Shown in pieces: positions 1 through 12,700 of a DNA stretch of 64,000 bases. A program made the position numbers and the translations under genes. This DNA comes from Mycobacterium seoulense (lineage in GTDB: Bacteria > Actinomycetota > Actinomycetes > Mycobacteriales > Mycobacteriaceae), in the NCBI RefSeq assembly GCF_010731595.1, contig NZ_AP022582.1:1860001-1924000 (forward strand), in the 5' to 3' direction. The notes under the pieces are model-generated. The model made no database searches. It was not told the DNA's origin and was given only the letters and a program-made list of their open reading frames with translations. Every line of letters starts with the position of its first letter. Position 1 is the stretch's first letter.

Positions 1-525
1 GAACTTCGGATGACGGTGGCCGGATTGTTGCTCGCCGGAACGGATACCACGCGCAATCAGCTGGCCGCGTCCTTGCAGGTGCTGCTCGATCACCCGGAGC
101 AGTGGGCGATGCTGCGCGAGCGCCCCGAACTCGCCATGCCTGCGGTCGAGGAGAGCATGCGCCACTCGCCCGCCGTGTGTAATACGGTCCGCACCGTGAA
201 CGAAGACGTCGAGTTGGGCGGATACACCTTCCCGAGCGGCACTTATATCTTTGTGAATTCTTTTGCAGCCAACCGCGATCCGGACATCTACCAGGATCCC
301 GACCGCTTCGACGTCACCCGCAAGGAGGCGCCGGCGGTACTGACATTCGGTGGCGGCGTGCACTATTGCCTCGGTGCGAACCTGGCCAGGCTGGAGCTGG
401 CCGAAGGACTCAAGATCCTGGCGCACCGGCTGCCGGACGCCCGACGTGTCGGACCGGCACCCTGGAAGCCGATGCTCGGCATGAGCGGGCCGACAAGCCT
501 TCCCATAGAGTTCGGCCGCCGATGA
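1..525 (+). CDS. Cytochrome P450, C-terminal part (gene begins left of the window)
   Basis: The reading frame is already open at base 1, so the N-terminal half or more of the protein is missing. What remains shows the P450 core in order: the I-helix oxygen-activation motif AGTDTT, an ExxR-type motif (EESMR), and the heme-binding loop FGGGVHYCLG, whose Cys is the axial iron ligand. It is a soluble heme monooxygenase of the bacterial class that takes electrons from a ferredoxin. The substrate cannot be read from this fragment. The stop is followed after 40 bases by the VOC-family gene on the same strand, so the two may be co-transcribed. Family assignment is firm; the CYP subfamily is not known. 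Confidence 0.95.
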   Translation, partial: ELRMTVAGLLLAGTDTTRNQLAASLQVLLDHPEQWAMLRERPELAMPAVEESMRHSPAVCNTVRTVNEDVELGGYTFPSGTYIFVNSFAANRDPDIYQDPDRFDVTRKEAPAVLTFGGGVHYCLGANLARLELAEGLKILAHRLPDARRVGPAPWKPMLGMSGPTSLPIEFGRR

Positions 526-565
526 TGCCCCTGCCCCGTCTCCTGACCGTGCCCGGAGGTCACTG

Positions 566-988
566 ATGAATGACTCATCGCCACGGTTGCATCATGTCGT
601 CTTCGCGGTGTCACGCGAACGACAGGAAGCCGTGGGACGGCTTTTTGCCGAGGTGGGATTCAGCTTCGATGAGATCAATTTGGACGAGCTCGGGCTGCGG
701 GTGCTCCTCGATTGGAATCGAGGCATCGAGGTGATCAGTCCGAACCCGGGGTCCACCGCCGAGGTGGCCACCTCGGTGACCGAATTCCTGGCCAGTCATC
801 GCGATGGCGGCGTCTTCACGGTAGTGGTGCAGGTTCCCGGAGCGTCGGAGGCGGAGGACATCGCCAAGCGTTATGGTTCCGCCACACGCTTCCGGCAAGG
901 CTTCGAGGGCGACGGTCATTATCTCGAGGAAATCGACTTATCGGTGTTGGGCCTGCCCCTGACCTTCCTGTCAACCAACCTGCCATGA
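566..988 (+). CDS. VOC-superfamily (glyoxalase/bleomycin-resistance fold) small protein
   Basis: This 140-residue protein opens with the typical VOC first strand (LHHVVFAV) and has two similar beta-alpha-beta-beta-beta halves, the second around FTVVVQVPGA to the C-terminus. VOC proteins bind a metal or small hydrophobic ligands and include dioxygenases, isomerases and resistance proteins. Metal ligands are not convincingly complete here, so a ligand-binding or isomerase role is as likely as catalysis at a metal. The start is well supported: a GGAGG ribosome binding site lies at 555-559, six bases before the ATG. It follows the P450 gene closely on the same strand, which suggests a shared substrate. 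The specific function is unknown. Confidence 0.8.
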   Translation: MNDSSPRLHHVVFAVSRERQEAVGRLFAEVGFSFDEINLDELGLRVLLDWNRGIEVISPNPGSTAEVATSVTEFLASHRDGGVFTVVVQVPGASEAEDIAKRYGSATRFRQGFEGDGHYLEEIDLSVLGLPLTFLSTNLP

Positions 989-1078
989 GGCGGTGTACCA
1001 ACCCACACTGCCCCGCTGCCGCTGGAGGGTTCTCGAGCAGACGTCGTGACCTCCGATTGGCGGTTAACGCAACAGATT

Positions 1079-3709
1079 TCAGTGCGTGTCACCGGTCGCC
1101 GGCAGCGGCGGGCTGTGCTCGGAAGCCGGCGCCAACACCCGGATCTCGCCCGCGGCGCCGTCGACCTCGACGAGGGCGCCGGGCGGCAACGACTTGGTAG
1201 CTCCCTGCACGTCCACCACGCAGGGGAAGCCGAATTCGCGGGCAACCACGGCGGCGTGTGACATCGGGCCGCCGAGTTCGGTCACCACAGCGGCGGCGTA
1301 GCAGAAAGCCGCGGTGTAGCCGACGTCGGTGACCTCCGCGACCAGAACTTCGCCGGGTTGGAGGTCGTCGATGGTCTCGGGCCGGACGATTCGCACGCGG
1401 CCGCGCACCTTGCCCCCGCATACGCCGACACCGCGCAGGGTTTCCCCGCTGGTGAGAACGGCGGTCGCCGTCGTTGTCGGTTGCCAGGTCCCGCTGAACA
1501 CCGTCGGCGGAACCACGGCGACCAACCGGCGTTGTTCGGCGCGGCGCCGGGCCACCAGCGCGCCGACATCCGCCGGCAGCGCATCGAGCTCGTCCACCAG
1601 CAGATAGAACACATCGTCGGCGGTATCGAAGATTCCGGCCTCGACCAGCCTGCGCCCGTACTCGCGCATCAGATTGCGCAGTACCCAGTTGGCCCGCACC
1701 ACTTTGTCGCGACGGACCTCGCGGTCGCGCAGTTGGCGAGCGGCCAACTGCGCAATTGGCTTGGCGTGCACGGGAATCGGGACACGCGGTGGCTGGGGCA
1801 CCGGAGCGACGCTCATCGCTCTGGTCACCATCCGGACGACCAATTCGGGATCATCGGCGTAACTGATCGACAGCATCTCGAGTTCGGCCGGGCCGCGATG
1901 CCCGATCAACGCCAGTTCGGCCAGTACGGCGGCGTGAAACTCCGGCGCCTCGACGGCCAGCTTGCCCAGCCGCGCCCCCGGTTCGGCCAGCAGCGCAGTC
2001 ACTTTCGGGTCGCGTTGTGCGGCGAGAACCAACCGTTGGATTGCCTCGACCGATCGCGCGCTGGCCAATTCGGGTCCCGCCGGCGCAGCGACTTCTCGCC
2101 CACACAAGCCGCGCAGCAGGACGTTGAACGCGGCGCACAGCATGAACGACGCCGACGCCAGCACCCAGCCGTACACCACATCGTCGCGCGCCAACGCGAT
2201 CAGGCTGAGCAGCCGGCGATCGTCCAGCCGGGTGATGTCGTCCGCCAGGCGTTCGAGGCGATCGACATCGCCGACGAACTCGTGGGTGTCCCTCGACGAG
2301 CCGGCGGACAGGCCGATGAGGTTGACACCGAATACCCCGATGTTGCGAATGGTCCGCAGTTGCTTTCGGATTCGGCTGGTCTCGGAGCGCGGACGCTCCT
2401 CACCGAAGATCGGCAGCGACGCCATGCTGGGGCCGAAAAATCCGCTGTTGCTGACGATCGTCGCGGGCTTGGCAAACGGTACGGTCTCGGCCATGTAATG
2501 CGCCGAGGTGATGGCCCCGTAGAGCCGGTGGGCGAAGACGGCGACCGTCCGCGTGGCGATCTCACGCTGGATGATGCCACCGGGGCGCAGCCGCTCGGCG
2601 ATGGCGACTCCCCCGGCACGCAGCCCGCGCACGGTCACCGACGCCGACGCCGGCGAGAACGGGCCGGGCAGCGCCTCCGACAAATTGGTGGCCAGAAAAG
2701 TTGGGAAACGCGGGTCGATCGGGGTATCGAACTCCCCGTTATCTCCGGCTGGACCAGCCCAATTGGGCTTCACCCCGTCCTCGGTCGGCGCGTCAACGGA
2801 CGGAAGGTCATCGATCGTGGCCATCCGCCACGGTAGCGACACCACCCGCTTGCCCAGGGTGACCCGGCCGCGCACCGAAAGCGCGAAATCTTCGACGCAT
2901 TCACCGGAGTTCCACGCGGGCCGGAATCCCCACTGCTCACGCAACCGGGCGGTATCCATGAACGCCGCGCCGTGCACCAGTTGCAACTCGGCCGGTCCAA
3001 GGCCCAACCGCACGACGGGGCGTCCGAGCGCCGCGGCAACCCGCCGGAAGGTCAGCTCGCCCGGGGCCGCGAGATTAACGGGACCGCTGCCGATTTCGGT
3101 GTCCACGATCGCCCGGTTGAATAGCCGAAGGGCGTCGTCGAGGTGGACGACCTGCATGAGGCGGTCGGCCGACCCGTCGGGGAATGCCGGCCGCGCCAAC
3201 AGCCGACGCACCCAGTTATCGACGCTTCGGCCGAGAATCAGCGCGGAGCGGATGGCGACCCACTCCAAATCCGATTCCTCGAGCATCCGCTCGACCCGAG
3301 CCTTGTGATGACCGTCGGCGCTGACCGGCGTTCTGTCGTCGTGCTCGGTCCTGGGCGCGTTTCCGCCGCCGTAAACCTGTGCCGACGACCCGAAGACGAT
3401 CCTCCTGGCCCCGCTTCCAGCCATCGCCGCCAGCACGTTGCGTGTGCCCTCGATGTTGACCTGCTCGCTGATGCGGGCCTCGGGGCCCGGGCTGTTCGCC
3501 CAGGCAAGGTGCGCGACGGCCACGGCGCCGGCGACCGCGCGGCTCACCGCATCGGTGTCCCGGATGTCGGCCACCACGAATTCCGCTGTGCTCGGCCAGC
3601 TTTCGGGCCGGCGCCGAGCGATCCCGACGACGTCGTGGCCCTGGCTGAGCAGGCGGGAGGCCAGGCCCCGGCCGAGCACGCCGCTCGCCCCGGTGATGGC
3701 GATTCTCAC
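1079..3709 (-). CDS. Fusion protein: NAD-dependent epimerase/dehydratase plus phosphohistidine swivel domain (Rv2047c-like)
   Basis: This 876-residue protein starts at GTG. The N-terminal ~300 residues are an extended SDR: a Rossmann glycine motif (TGASGVLGRG), then a Ser-rich strand and YGGG region typical of UDP-sugar epimerase relatives. The last ~110 residues are a PEP-utilising mobile domain with the phosphohistidine signature GGPMSHAAVVAREFGFPCVV. The central ~400 residues, including DDVFYLLVDELDAL, resemble the middle of PEP-synthase and rifampin-phosphotransferase-like proteins. No ATP-grasp domain is present, so how the His would be phosphorylated is unclear. As I recall, Rv2047c of M. 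tuberculosis has this layout and position. It lies 25 bases downstream of pks12 on the same strand and is probably co-transcribed. A role in mycoketide lipid maturation is inference only. Confidence 0.85.
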   Translation of the reverse strand: MRIAITGASGVLGRGLASRLLSQGHDVVGIARRRPESWPSTAEFVVADIRDTDAVSRAVAGAVAVAHLAWANSPGPEARISEQVNIEGTRNVLAAMAGSGARRIVFGSSAQVYGGGNAPRTEHDDRTPVSADGHHKARVERMLEESDLEWVAIRSALILGRSVDNWVRRLLARPAFPDGSADRLMQVVHLDDALRLFNRAIVDTEIGSGPVNLAAPGELTFRRVAAALGRPVVRLGLGPAELQLVHGAAFMDTARLREQWGFRPAWNSGECVEDFALSVRGRVTLGKRVVSLPWRMATIDDLPSVDAPTEDGVKPNWAGPAGDNGEFDTPIDPRFPTFLATNLSEALPGPFSPASASVTVRGLRAGGVAIAERLRPGGIIQREIATRTVAVFAHRLYGAITSAHYMAETVPFAKPATIVSNSGFFGPSMASLPIFGEERPRSETSRIRKQLRTIRNIGVFGVNLIGLSAGSSRDTHEFVGDVDRLERLADDITRLDDRRLLSLIALARDDVVYGWVLASASFMLCAAFNVLLRGLCGREVAAPAGPELASARSVEAIQRLVLAAQRDPKVTALLAEPGARLGKLAVEAPEFHAAVLAELALIGHRGPAELEMLSISYADDPELVVRMVTRAMSVAPVPQPPRVPIPVHAKPIAQLAARQLRDREVRRDKVVRANWVLRNLMREYGRRLVEAGIFDTADDVFYLLVDELDALPADVGALVARRRAEQRRLVAVVPPTVFSGTWQPTTTATAVLTSGETLRGVGVCGGKVRGRVRIVRPETIDDLQPGEVLVAEVTDVGYTAAFCYAAAVVTELGGPMSHAAVVAREFGFPCVVDVQGATKSLPPGALVEVDGAAGEIRVLAPASEHSPPLPATGDTH

Positions 3710-3734
3710 TGAATGCCCTTGCGCAAGCTCATCG

Positions 3735-6700
3735 TTAATCGTCGTCGTCCATCAGCGCCGCGTTGACCAAGTCCTCGAGGTCCATGTCCGCGATGTCCTT
3801 CTCCGAGGTCACCGCCGTGGCCGGGGACTGCCCGTCGGCTCGAGCGCCGTCGGCCTCATTTGCCAACGCGAGCAACAGCTCCAACACCCCGGCCTGCCGC
3901 AGGCGCTTGACCGGAATCGACCCCACCGCGCGCTGGATCTCGGCCTCCCCGGGCGCCGCGGCCGGGCTCTGTTGCTCGGTTGCTCCGACGAGTTCTCGGT
4001 GCATGTAACCGGCCAGCGCAGCGGAGTTGGGATAGTCGAAGATCAGCGTGGGCGACAGCGCAAGGCCGGTAGCGGATTTCAGCCGGTTGCGCATCTCGAC
4101 CGCGGTCAGCGAGTCGAAGCCCAGCTCCTGGAATGCACGGTCCGGATCGATGGACTCCGGGCTGGTGTTGCCCAGCACGGTGGCGATGTTGGATCGCACC
4201 AAGTCCAGCAGAACCGCGTGTTGCTCGTCCTCGGGCAACCCTTCCAGGCGTTGCAGCAGGGCGGATTTAGACTTCGCCGCGGCCAGCGAATCGTCGACCT
4301 GGCGACGGGTCGGCGCGTTGATCAGATCGACGAACATCGGCGGCAACGTTCCACCGTCGAACTTGACCCGCAGTGCGGCACGGTCGATGTGGGCGGGCAA
4401 CAGGAACGGCTCGTCGACGATGAGCGCGGTGTCCAGCAGTTCCAGCGCCTCGTCCGAGGACATCGCGACAATCCCGTCGCGGCCGAACCGGGCACGGTCG
4501 GCAGCGCCGAGCGCGCCGGTCATCGCGCTGGCCTGGTCCCACAGTCCCCAGGCCAGGGACATCGCCGGCAACCCGTGCATGCGCCGGTGCACGGCCAACC
4601 CGTCCAGGAACGAGTTGGCCGCCGCATAGTTGGCTTGACCTGACGCTCCCGCCAATCCGGCCATCGACGAAAACAGCACGAACGCCGACACATCCAGCTC
4701 GCGGGTCAGCTCGTGCAGGTTCCACGCCGCATCGACCTTGGCCCGCAACACCGCAGCCACCCGCTCGGGGGTCAGCGAAGAAATCACCGCGTCGTCGAGG
4801 ACGCCGGCCGCGTGAATCACTGCCGACAGCGGCCGCTGCACCGGAATATCGGCGATCACCTTGGCCAGGGCCTCGCGGTCGGCGGCATCGCACGCCACCA
4901 CCTGCACCTGGGCACCGGCGGCGCTGAGCTCCGTCACCAACTCCGCGGCCCCCGGCGCGTCCAGACCACGCCGGCTCACCAACACCAGATTCGGCGCGCC
5001 GTGGCGCGCCACCACGTGGCGGGCCAACGCCGAACCCGCCATCCCGGTCGCACCGGTGATCAACACCGTGCCGGCCGCCCAGGCGTCCGGCAGGGTCATG
5101 ACAACCTTGCCGACGTGGCGGGCCTGGCTCAGATACCGCAACGCCGCCGGCGCGCGCCGCACGTCGAACCTGGTCACCGGCAACGGCCGGAGCACGTCGT
5201 CACCGAACAAGGCGACCAGCTCGTCGAGGATCCGCGCGATGCGGTCCGGGCCGGCCTCGAACAGATCGAACGCGCGATAGCGCACACCGGGGTGTTGCTG
5301 GGCCACCACCTCGGGCTCGCGCATGTCGGTCTTGCCCATCTCCAGGAACACGCCGCCGGGGGCGACGAGTCGCAGGGAGGCATCGACGAAGTCGCCGGCC
5401 AGCGAATCCAGCACCACATCCATCCCCCGGCCACCGGTGACCACACGGAACTTCTCCTCGAAGTCCAGGCTGCGGGAATCCGAGATGTGGTCCTCGTCAA
5501 AGCCCATGTCCCGCAGCGTGTCCCACTTGCCGCGGCTGGCGGTGGCGAACACTTCCAATCCCAGATGGCGGGCCAGCTGGACGGCGGCCATCCCGACCCC
5601 GCCGGTGGCGGCGTGCACCAACACCCGCTGGCCCCGCTTGGCGGCCGCCAGGTCCACCAGCGCGTAGAAGGCCGTCGCGAACACCACCGCGGTCGTGGCG
5701 GCCGCCGTGTGCGACCAGCCGGCCGGCACCTTGGCGAGCAGGCGCTGGTCGGTCCTGGCGATCGTTCCGGTGCCGTCGGGGAACAAGCCCATCACGCGGT
5801 CGCCGATCGCCAAACGTGGCTCGCCCGAGCCGGTTTCCGGGCCGGTTTCCACGACGACGCCGGAGGCCTCGATACCCATGACGGCCTCGGGATCCGGATA
5901 CAGCCCCAGCGCGATCATCACGTCGCGGAAGTTGGCGGCCAGGGCCGACAGCGCGACGCGCACCTGCCCGGGCTCGAGCGCGGCGTCGGCGTCCGGGATG
6001 CGTTCCAACCGCAGATTCTCGAAGGTGCCGGGACTGCTCATGCCCAATCGCCACGGCCCCTCGCCCGGGGGCACCAGCAGACCGCCGACGGCGCGGCTGC
6101 CGTGCACCCGGGCGGTGTACACCGCCCCGCCGCGCAGCAATACCTGCGGCTCGCCGACCGACAGGGCGGCGGCGACAGACTCATCGTCCAACGGGCCATC
6201 GGTGTCGACGAGGACGATCCGGCCGGGGTGTTCGGTCTGCGCCGAACGCACCAGGCCCCACACTGCCGCGCCCGCGAGGTCGGTGACGTCCTCCCCCGGC
6301 AACGTCATCGCGCCGCGCGTCGCCACGACCAAGGTCCCCGCCCCCTCGCGGGCCAGCCAGGACTGCAGCACCGGCAGCACCGCGCGGGTGGCCGCGTAGA
6401 CGTCGGCCACGACATCTTCGGCCACCGGCGCCGACTCGAACACCACCGCCGACGGCCGCGCCCCGGATTCATCCGATTCGGTTGCGCCCCAGGCAGACAC
6501 CGTGACCGGCTGCACCGACGTCGACCGCTGCACCGACCAGACCACCTCGAAGAGCCGCTCCGGTCCCGAGTTCGACACCGCCGCCATCAGCTGCTGGTCG
6601 GTCACCGGCCGGGCGACCATCGAGGCCACCGAGAGCACCGGCAGCCCCAAACCGTCCGCCAGTTCGATCGACACCGCCGAATCGCCCACCGGCACGATCC

Positions 6701-9700
6701 GCGCCCGCACCGCCGTCGCGCCCGCGGCGTGCAGCGACACCTGCTGCCACGAGAACGGCACCAACATCGAACCTTCGGGGAGATCGTCGGCGTCGGAGGT
6801 CAAGATCACCGCGTGTAGTGCCGCGTCGAGCATCACCGGGTGGACGCCGAAACCGGCCGGCGAGACCCCCGCGTCGGCGGGCAGGCTGACTTCCGCGAAA
6901 ACCTCGTCGCCGCGACGCCACATCGCGGTCAGGCCGCGGAACGCGGGCCCGTATCCGTACCCGCGGTCGGCCAGGCGCTCATAGCCGTCGCCGACGTCCA
7001 CCGGGATGGCGCCCACCGGTGGCCACGCCGACAGATCGACACTCGGCTGGACAGAGCCGGCGCGCAGCACACCCTCGGCGTGCAACGACCAACCCGAACC
7101 CGCGTCGGCACGCGAAAAGACCGACACGGCGCGGGCGCCCGATTCGTCGGCACCACCGACCACGACCTGCACCGCGACCGATCCCGAACCCGGCAACACC
7201 AGCGGCGCGGCCAAATTCAGCTCGTCGACAACACCGCAACCCACTTCGTCGCCGGCGCGGATCGCCAGCTCCACGAATCCCGCGCCCGGGAACAGCACCA
7301 CACCACCGACGGCGTGGTCGGCCAGCCAGCCTTGCGCGCCGGGCGACAGCCGGCCGGTCAACACCACCCCGCCGGAAGCCGGCAGTTCCACCACCGCGCC
7401 GAGCAGCGCATGCTCACCGGGCGCCAGCCCCAACCCCGCGGCGTCGACCGGGGCACCGTCGCCGGACAGCCAAAACCTCCGGCGCTCAAACGCATAGGTG
7501 GGCAGCTCCACGAAATTGGCTTTACCGACGGCGGCGCGCCAATCCACGTCCATCCCGCCGACGAATCCTTGCGCGACCGCGTGGGTGAGGGTCACCGGCT
7601 CGGGGCGGTCCTTGCGCAGCGCCGAGATGGTGATCACGGGGGCGTCGGGAAGCGTTTCTTCGATCGATGCCGTCAGCCCGCTGCCGGGGCCGACCTCGAG
7701 GAAGCGGTTTGCGCCGGCCGAGTGCACGAAGCGCACGCTGTCGGCGAACCGTACCGCCTCGCGAATATGCCGTTTCCAGTAGGCCGGCGAGGCGAAGTCG
7801 TCGGCCGCCGGCTGCCCGGTCAGGTTCGACACGATCGGTATCGCCGGTTTGCCGACGGCGAGTCCGGCTGCGACCGTGCCGAATTCGTCGATCATCGGAT
7901 CCATCAGCGGCGAGTGGAACGCGTGGGATACCGCCAATCGGTGGACGCGGCGGCCGTCGGCGCGCAGTCGCTCCGCTACCGCGGCCACCTTGTCCTCGGC
8001 GCCCGAAATGACCACCGACGCAGGCCCGTTGATGGCGGCGATGCCGACCTCGGGCACCAGCAGCGGGCACACTTCGTCTTCGGTCGCCTGCACGGCGATC
8101 ATCGCGCCGCCCTGCGGCAGGGCTTGCATGAAGCGGCCGCGGGCGGCCACCAGGACCGCCGCGTTCTCCAGCGACAGGACGCCGGCGACGTGCGCGGCCG
8201 ACAACTCCCCGATCGAGTGGCCCAGCACGAAGTCGGGGCGGACGCCCCAGGATTCGAGCAACCGGAACAGGGCGACTTCCACCGCGAACAGCGCGGGCTG
8301 GGCGAACTCGGTGGTGTTCAACAGGTTTTCGTCGTGGCCCCACATGACCTCGCGCAAAGGCCGCAGCAGGTGCCGGTCGAGCTCTGCCACCACGGCGTTG
8401 AACGCCTCGGCGAACACCGGGTAGGCGGCGTGCAGGCCCATTCCCATGCCGAGCGTCTGGGCGCCTTGTCCGGGGAAGACGAAAACGGTCTTGCCGCCGG
8501 GCGTCGCGGTGCCCTGGACGACCGACCCGGCTTCACCGGTGGCCAACTCGTCCAGGCCGGCCAGCAGCTGCTCGCGATCACCACCGACAACGACGGCGCG
8601 GTGCTCGAAGTTGGATCGGCCCGCCAACGACCAGGCCACGTCGCCGGCGTCGAGCTCGTCTCGCTCGCGCAGATGCCCCGCGAGCCGCGCGGCCTGGGAG
8701 CCCAATGCCGACAACGACTTTGCCGACACCACCCATGGCACGACCGGCGCTGTGGAGCGTTCCACGGCAGGGGCGGCCTCGACCGGCGCGGCCTCGATGA
8801 TCACGTGCGCGTTGGTGCCGCTGATGCCGAACGACGACACGCCGGCCCGGCGCGGACGGTTCGCCGGCCAGGGCTGCGGCTCCGTGAGCAGCGCCACCGA
8901 TCCCACCGACCAGTCGACGTGCGGGCTGGGTTCGTCGACGTGCAGCGTCGCCGGCAGCAGGTCGTGGCGCATCGCCAGCACCATCTTGATCACACCGGCG
9001 ACGCCGGCGGCGGCCTGGGTGTGGCCCATGTTCGACTTGATCGATCCCAACAGGAGCGGCTCGGGCCGGTCTTGCCCGTAGGTCGCCAGCAACGCCTGGG
9101 CCTCGATGGGATCGCCCAATGTTGTTCCCGTGCCGTGGCCCTCGACCACGTCGACCTCGGCCCCGGACAGCCCGGCATTGGCCAGCGCCGCGCGCACCAC
9201 CCGTTGCTGCGACGGACCGTTGGGCGCGGTCAAGCCGTTGGACGCGCCGTCCTGATTGATCGCCGAACCCCGCACCACCGCCAGCACCGGGTGGCCCAAC
9301 CGCGTCGCATCCGAGAGTCGCTCCACGACCAGCATGCCGCCGCCTTCGGCGAATCCGGTGCCGTCGGCGGCCCCCGCGTACGCCTTGCACCGGCCGTCGG
9401 CGGACAGCCCGCGCATGCGGCTGAACTCCACGAAGATGTCGGGTGTGGCATTCACGGTGACGCCGCCCGCCAGGGCCAGGTCGCACTCCCCCGAACGCAG
9501 CGACTGCGCCGCCAGATGCAGCGCCACCAACGACGACGAGCACGCCGTGTCCACCGACACCGCGGGGCCCTCCAAGCCCAGCACGTAGGACACCCGGCCC
9601 GACGCCACGCTCGACGACTGCCCGGTCAGGCGGAAGCCCTCCGCGGCCGGGGCGGCACCCATGCCGTAGCCCTGCGTGTACACCCCGGCGAACATGCCGG

Positions 9701-12700
9701 TCGCGCTGCCCCGCAACGCGCCGGGTTCGATTCCGGCCCGCTCCAAGGCTTCCCACGAGAGCTCGAGGAACATCCGCTGCTGTGGATCCATTGCCAGCGC
9801 CTCGCTCGGCGCGATCCCGAAGAAGGCCGGGTCGAAGTCGGCGACACCGTCCACGAAGCCGCCGGTGCGGGTGTAGCAGGTGCCCGGGACGTCGGGATCC
9901 GGGTTGTAGATGCCAGCCAGGTCCCAGCCGCGATCGGTGGGAAAGGCCGAGAGCACGTCGCGGCGCTCGACGAGCATCCGCCACAGGTCCTCGGGGGAAT
10001 TCACCCCGCCCGGATACCGGCACGCCATTCCGACGATCACGATCGGGTCGTCGGCGGCGCCACGAACGACCGGTGTTGGCGTGATTTCCTGTGGCACTCC
10101 GGCAAGTTCGCTGCGGATGTAGCCGGCGAGGCCGTTAGGTGTCGGGTAATCGAAGATGAGGGTGGGCGAAAGCGCCAGCCCGGTGGCGGTTTTCAGCCGG
10201 TTACGCATCTCGACGGCGGTCAGTGAATCGAAGCCCAAGTCCTGGAACGCCTTGTCCGGGTCGATCGCCTCCGGGGTGGTGTTCCCCAAGACCGTTGCGA
10301 TGTGCGAGCGGACCAGGTCCAGCAGCACGGCGTGCTGTTCCGCTTCGGGCAGCCCGTGCAGACGGTGCGCCAGAGCCGATTTCGACTTCGCGGCCGCCAG
10401 CGAGTCGTCGACCTGGCGCCGCGCGGGCGCGTTGACCAGATCGGCGAACATGGGTGGCACCGCGGCGGCGTGGGCACGCAGCGCGCCCAGGTCGATGCGG
10501 GCGGGCGCCATGAACGGCTCGTCGACGATCAGCGCGGTGTCGAACAATTGCATCGCCTCGTCGGAGGACAAGGCCAGAATGCCGTCGCGGCCGAGCCGGG
10601 CGAGGTCGGCGGCGTCCAGCCCACCGGTCATGGCGCTGGCCTGATCCCACAAGCCCCATCCCAGCGAGATCGCCGGCAACCCGTGGGCCCGCCGGTGCGC
10701 GGCCAACCCGTCGAGGAAGGAGTTGGCGGCCGCGTAATTGGCCTGGCCCGAAGACCCGACCAGACCCGCCATGGACGAAAACATGACGAACACGGAGAGG
10801 TCGAGACCGCGGGTGAGCTCGTGCAGGTTCCAGGCCGCATCGACCTTGGCGCGCAACACGGCATCCACCCGTTCCGGAGTCAACGACGTGACCATCGCGT
10901 CGTCGAGGACACCGGCGGCATGGATCACCCCGGTGAGCGGATGGCTCGCCGGAATATCGTCGATCACCGAGGCCAGGGCCGCCCGGTCGGCCGCATCGCA
11001 CGCGACCGCACGCACCCGGGCGCCGGCTTCCTGCAGTTCGGCGATCAGTTCGGCGGACCCCGGCGCGTCGGGACCGCTGCGGCTCAGCAACACCAGGTTC
11101 TGCACCCCGTGTTGCGTCACCAGGTGACGGGCCAGCGTCGAACCCGCCATTCCCGTGCCACCGGTGATCAGCACCGTGCCCGCAGCCCACGCGTCCGGCA
11201 CCGTCATGACGACCTTGCCGATGTGGCGGGCCTGGCTCAGGTACCGCAACGCCGCACGGGCGCGCCGGATGTCAAAGGTGGTCACCGGCAACGGCGTCAG
11301 CACACCGGCGTCGAAAAGCCCGGCCAGCTCGATCATCCACTGGTGCATCCGGGGACGGCCGGGCTCGAAGAGGTCGAACGCGCGGTAACGCACGCCCGGG
11401 TACTCCTGGGCGATCACCCCGGGGTCACGGATGTCGGTCTTGCCCATCTCCAAGAACACGCCACCGGGGGCCACCAGTCGCAGGGAGGCGTCCACGAAGT
11501 CGCCGGCCAGCGAATCCAGCACTACATCCATCCCCCGGCCACCGGTCACCGCCCGGAACTTCTCCTCGAAATCCAGGCTGCGGGAATCCGAGATGTGGTC
11601 ATCGTCGAAGCCCATGGCCCGCAACGTGTCCCACTTACCCTTGCTGGCCGTCGCGAAGATCTCGAGACCCAGGTGCCGGCCCAGCTGGACCGCGGCCATG
11701 CCGACACCACCGGCGGCCGCGTGCACCAGCACGCGCTGCCCCGGCTTGACGTCGGCCAGGTGCACGAAGGCCATGTAGGCGGTGGTGAAGACCGCGGAGA
11801 TGGCGGCGGCTTCGGCGTACGACCAGTCGGCCGGCATCGGCTGCAGCAGGCGGACGTCGCCGGGGACAAGCGTGCCGCTGCCGTCGGGGAAGAACCCGTA
11901 AACCGAGTCGCCGACCGCGAATTCGGTGACGCCCGGGCCGACCTCGGTCACCACGCCGGCGCCTTCGCCGCCGAGCAGCGCGTCGTGGGTGAACATGCCC
12001 AGGGTGATCATGATGTCGCGGAAGTTGGCGGCGATCGCGCGCAGCGCCACCCGCACCTGACCCGGCTCCAATGGCGCGCCGGCATTGGGAACCGGCTCCA
12101 GTTGCAGGTTTTCGAAGGTACCGGCGTTGCCGATGCCCAGGCGCCAGGGTCCGTCCGCCGGGGGCACCAGGAGATCTTCGACCGCGCGGCTGGGCCGCAC
12201 CCGCGCCGTATAGACCTGACCGTTACGCAGCAATATCTGCGGCTCCCCGGCCGCGAGCACCGATACCACCGTCCGATCATCCAGTGGCACATCGGAATCC
12301 ACGAGGACGATACGCCCGGGGTGCTCCGTCTGCGCCGAGCGCACCAGACCCCAAACCGCCGCGCCGGGCAGGTCGCCGACGTCCTCGCCGGCCAATCCGA
12401 CGGCTCCGCGGGTCGCCACGATCAGCACCCCGGAATCGCGCTCGGTCAACCACGCCTGCACGGCGGTCAGCGCCTGGTGGGTCCGCTGGTAGGTTGCGGT
12501 GACCGGATCCTGTTCGGAGCCAACCGATTCCATTATCTCGTAGGGCGGCGCCGGCTGGGTAGCGGCCGCCGCGGTGGCCGGTGACCACGCCACCTCGAAG
12601 AGTCGCTCGGGACCAGAACTCGACGCCGCCGCGCGCAGCTGCCGCTCGCTCACCGGGCGGGCCACCATCGCGCCCACCGACAGCACCGGCAACCCCAGCC

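Noticed and set aside
1079..3709. Splitting the SDR/swivel protein into two genes
   Set aside because: The frame is continuous, both domains are complete, and no internal start with a convincing ribosome binding site was seen at the junction.
6840..10226. Plus-strand open frame of over 1100 codons opposite pks12, with several others like it
   Set aside because: It is rich in His, Arg and Gly without domains, and lies exactly antisense to well-defined PKS domains. Such frames are expected opposite high-G+C coding DNA.
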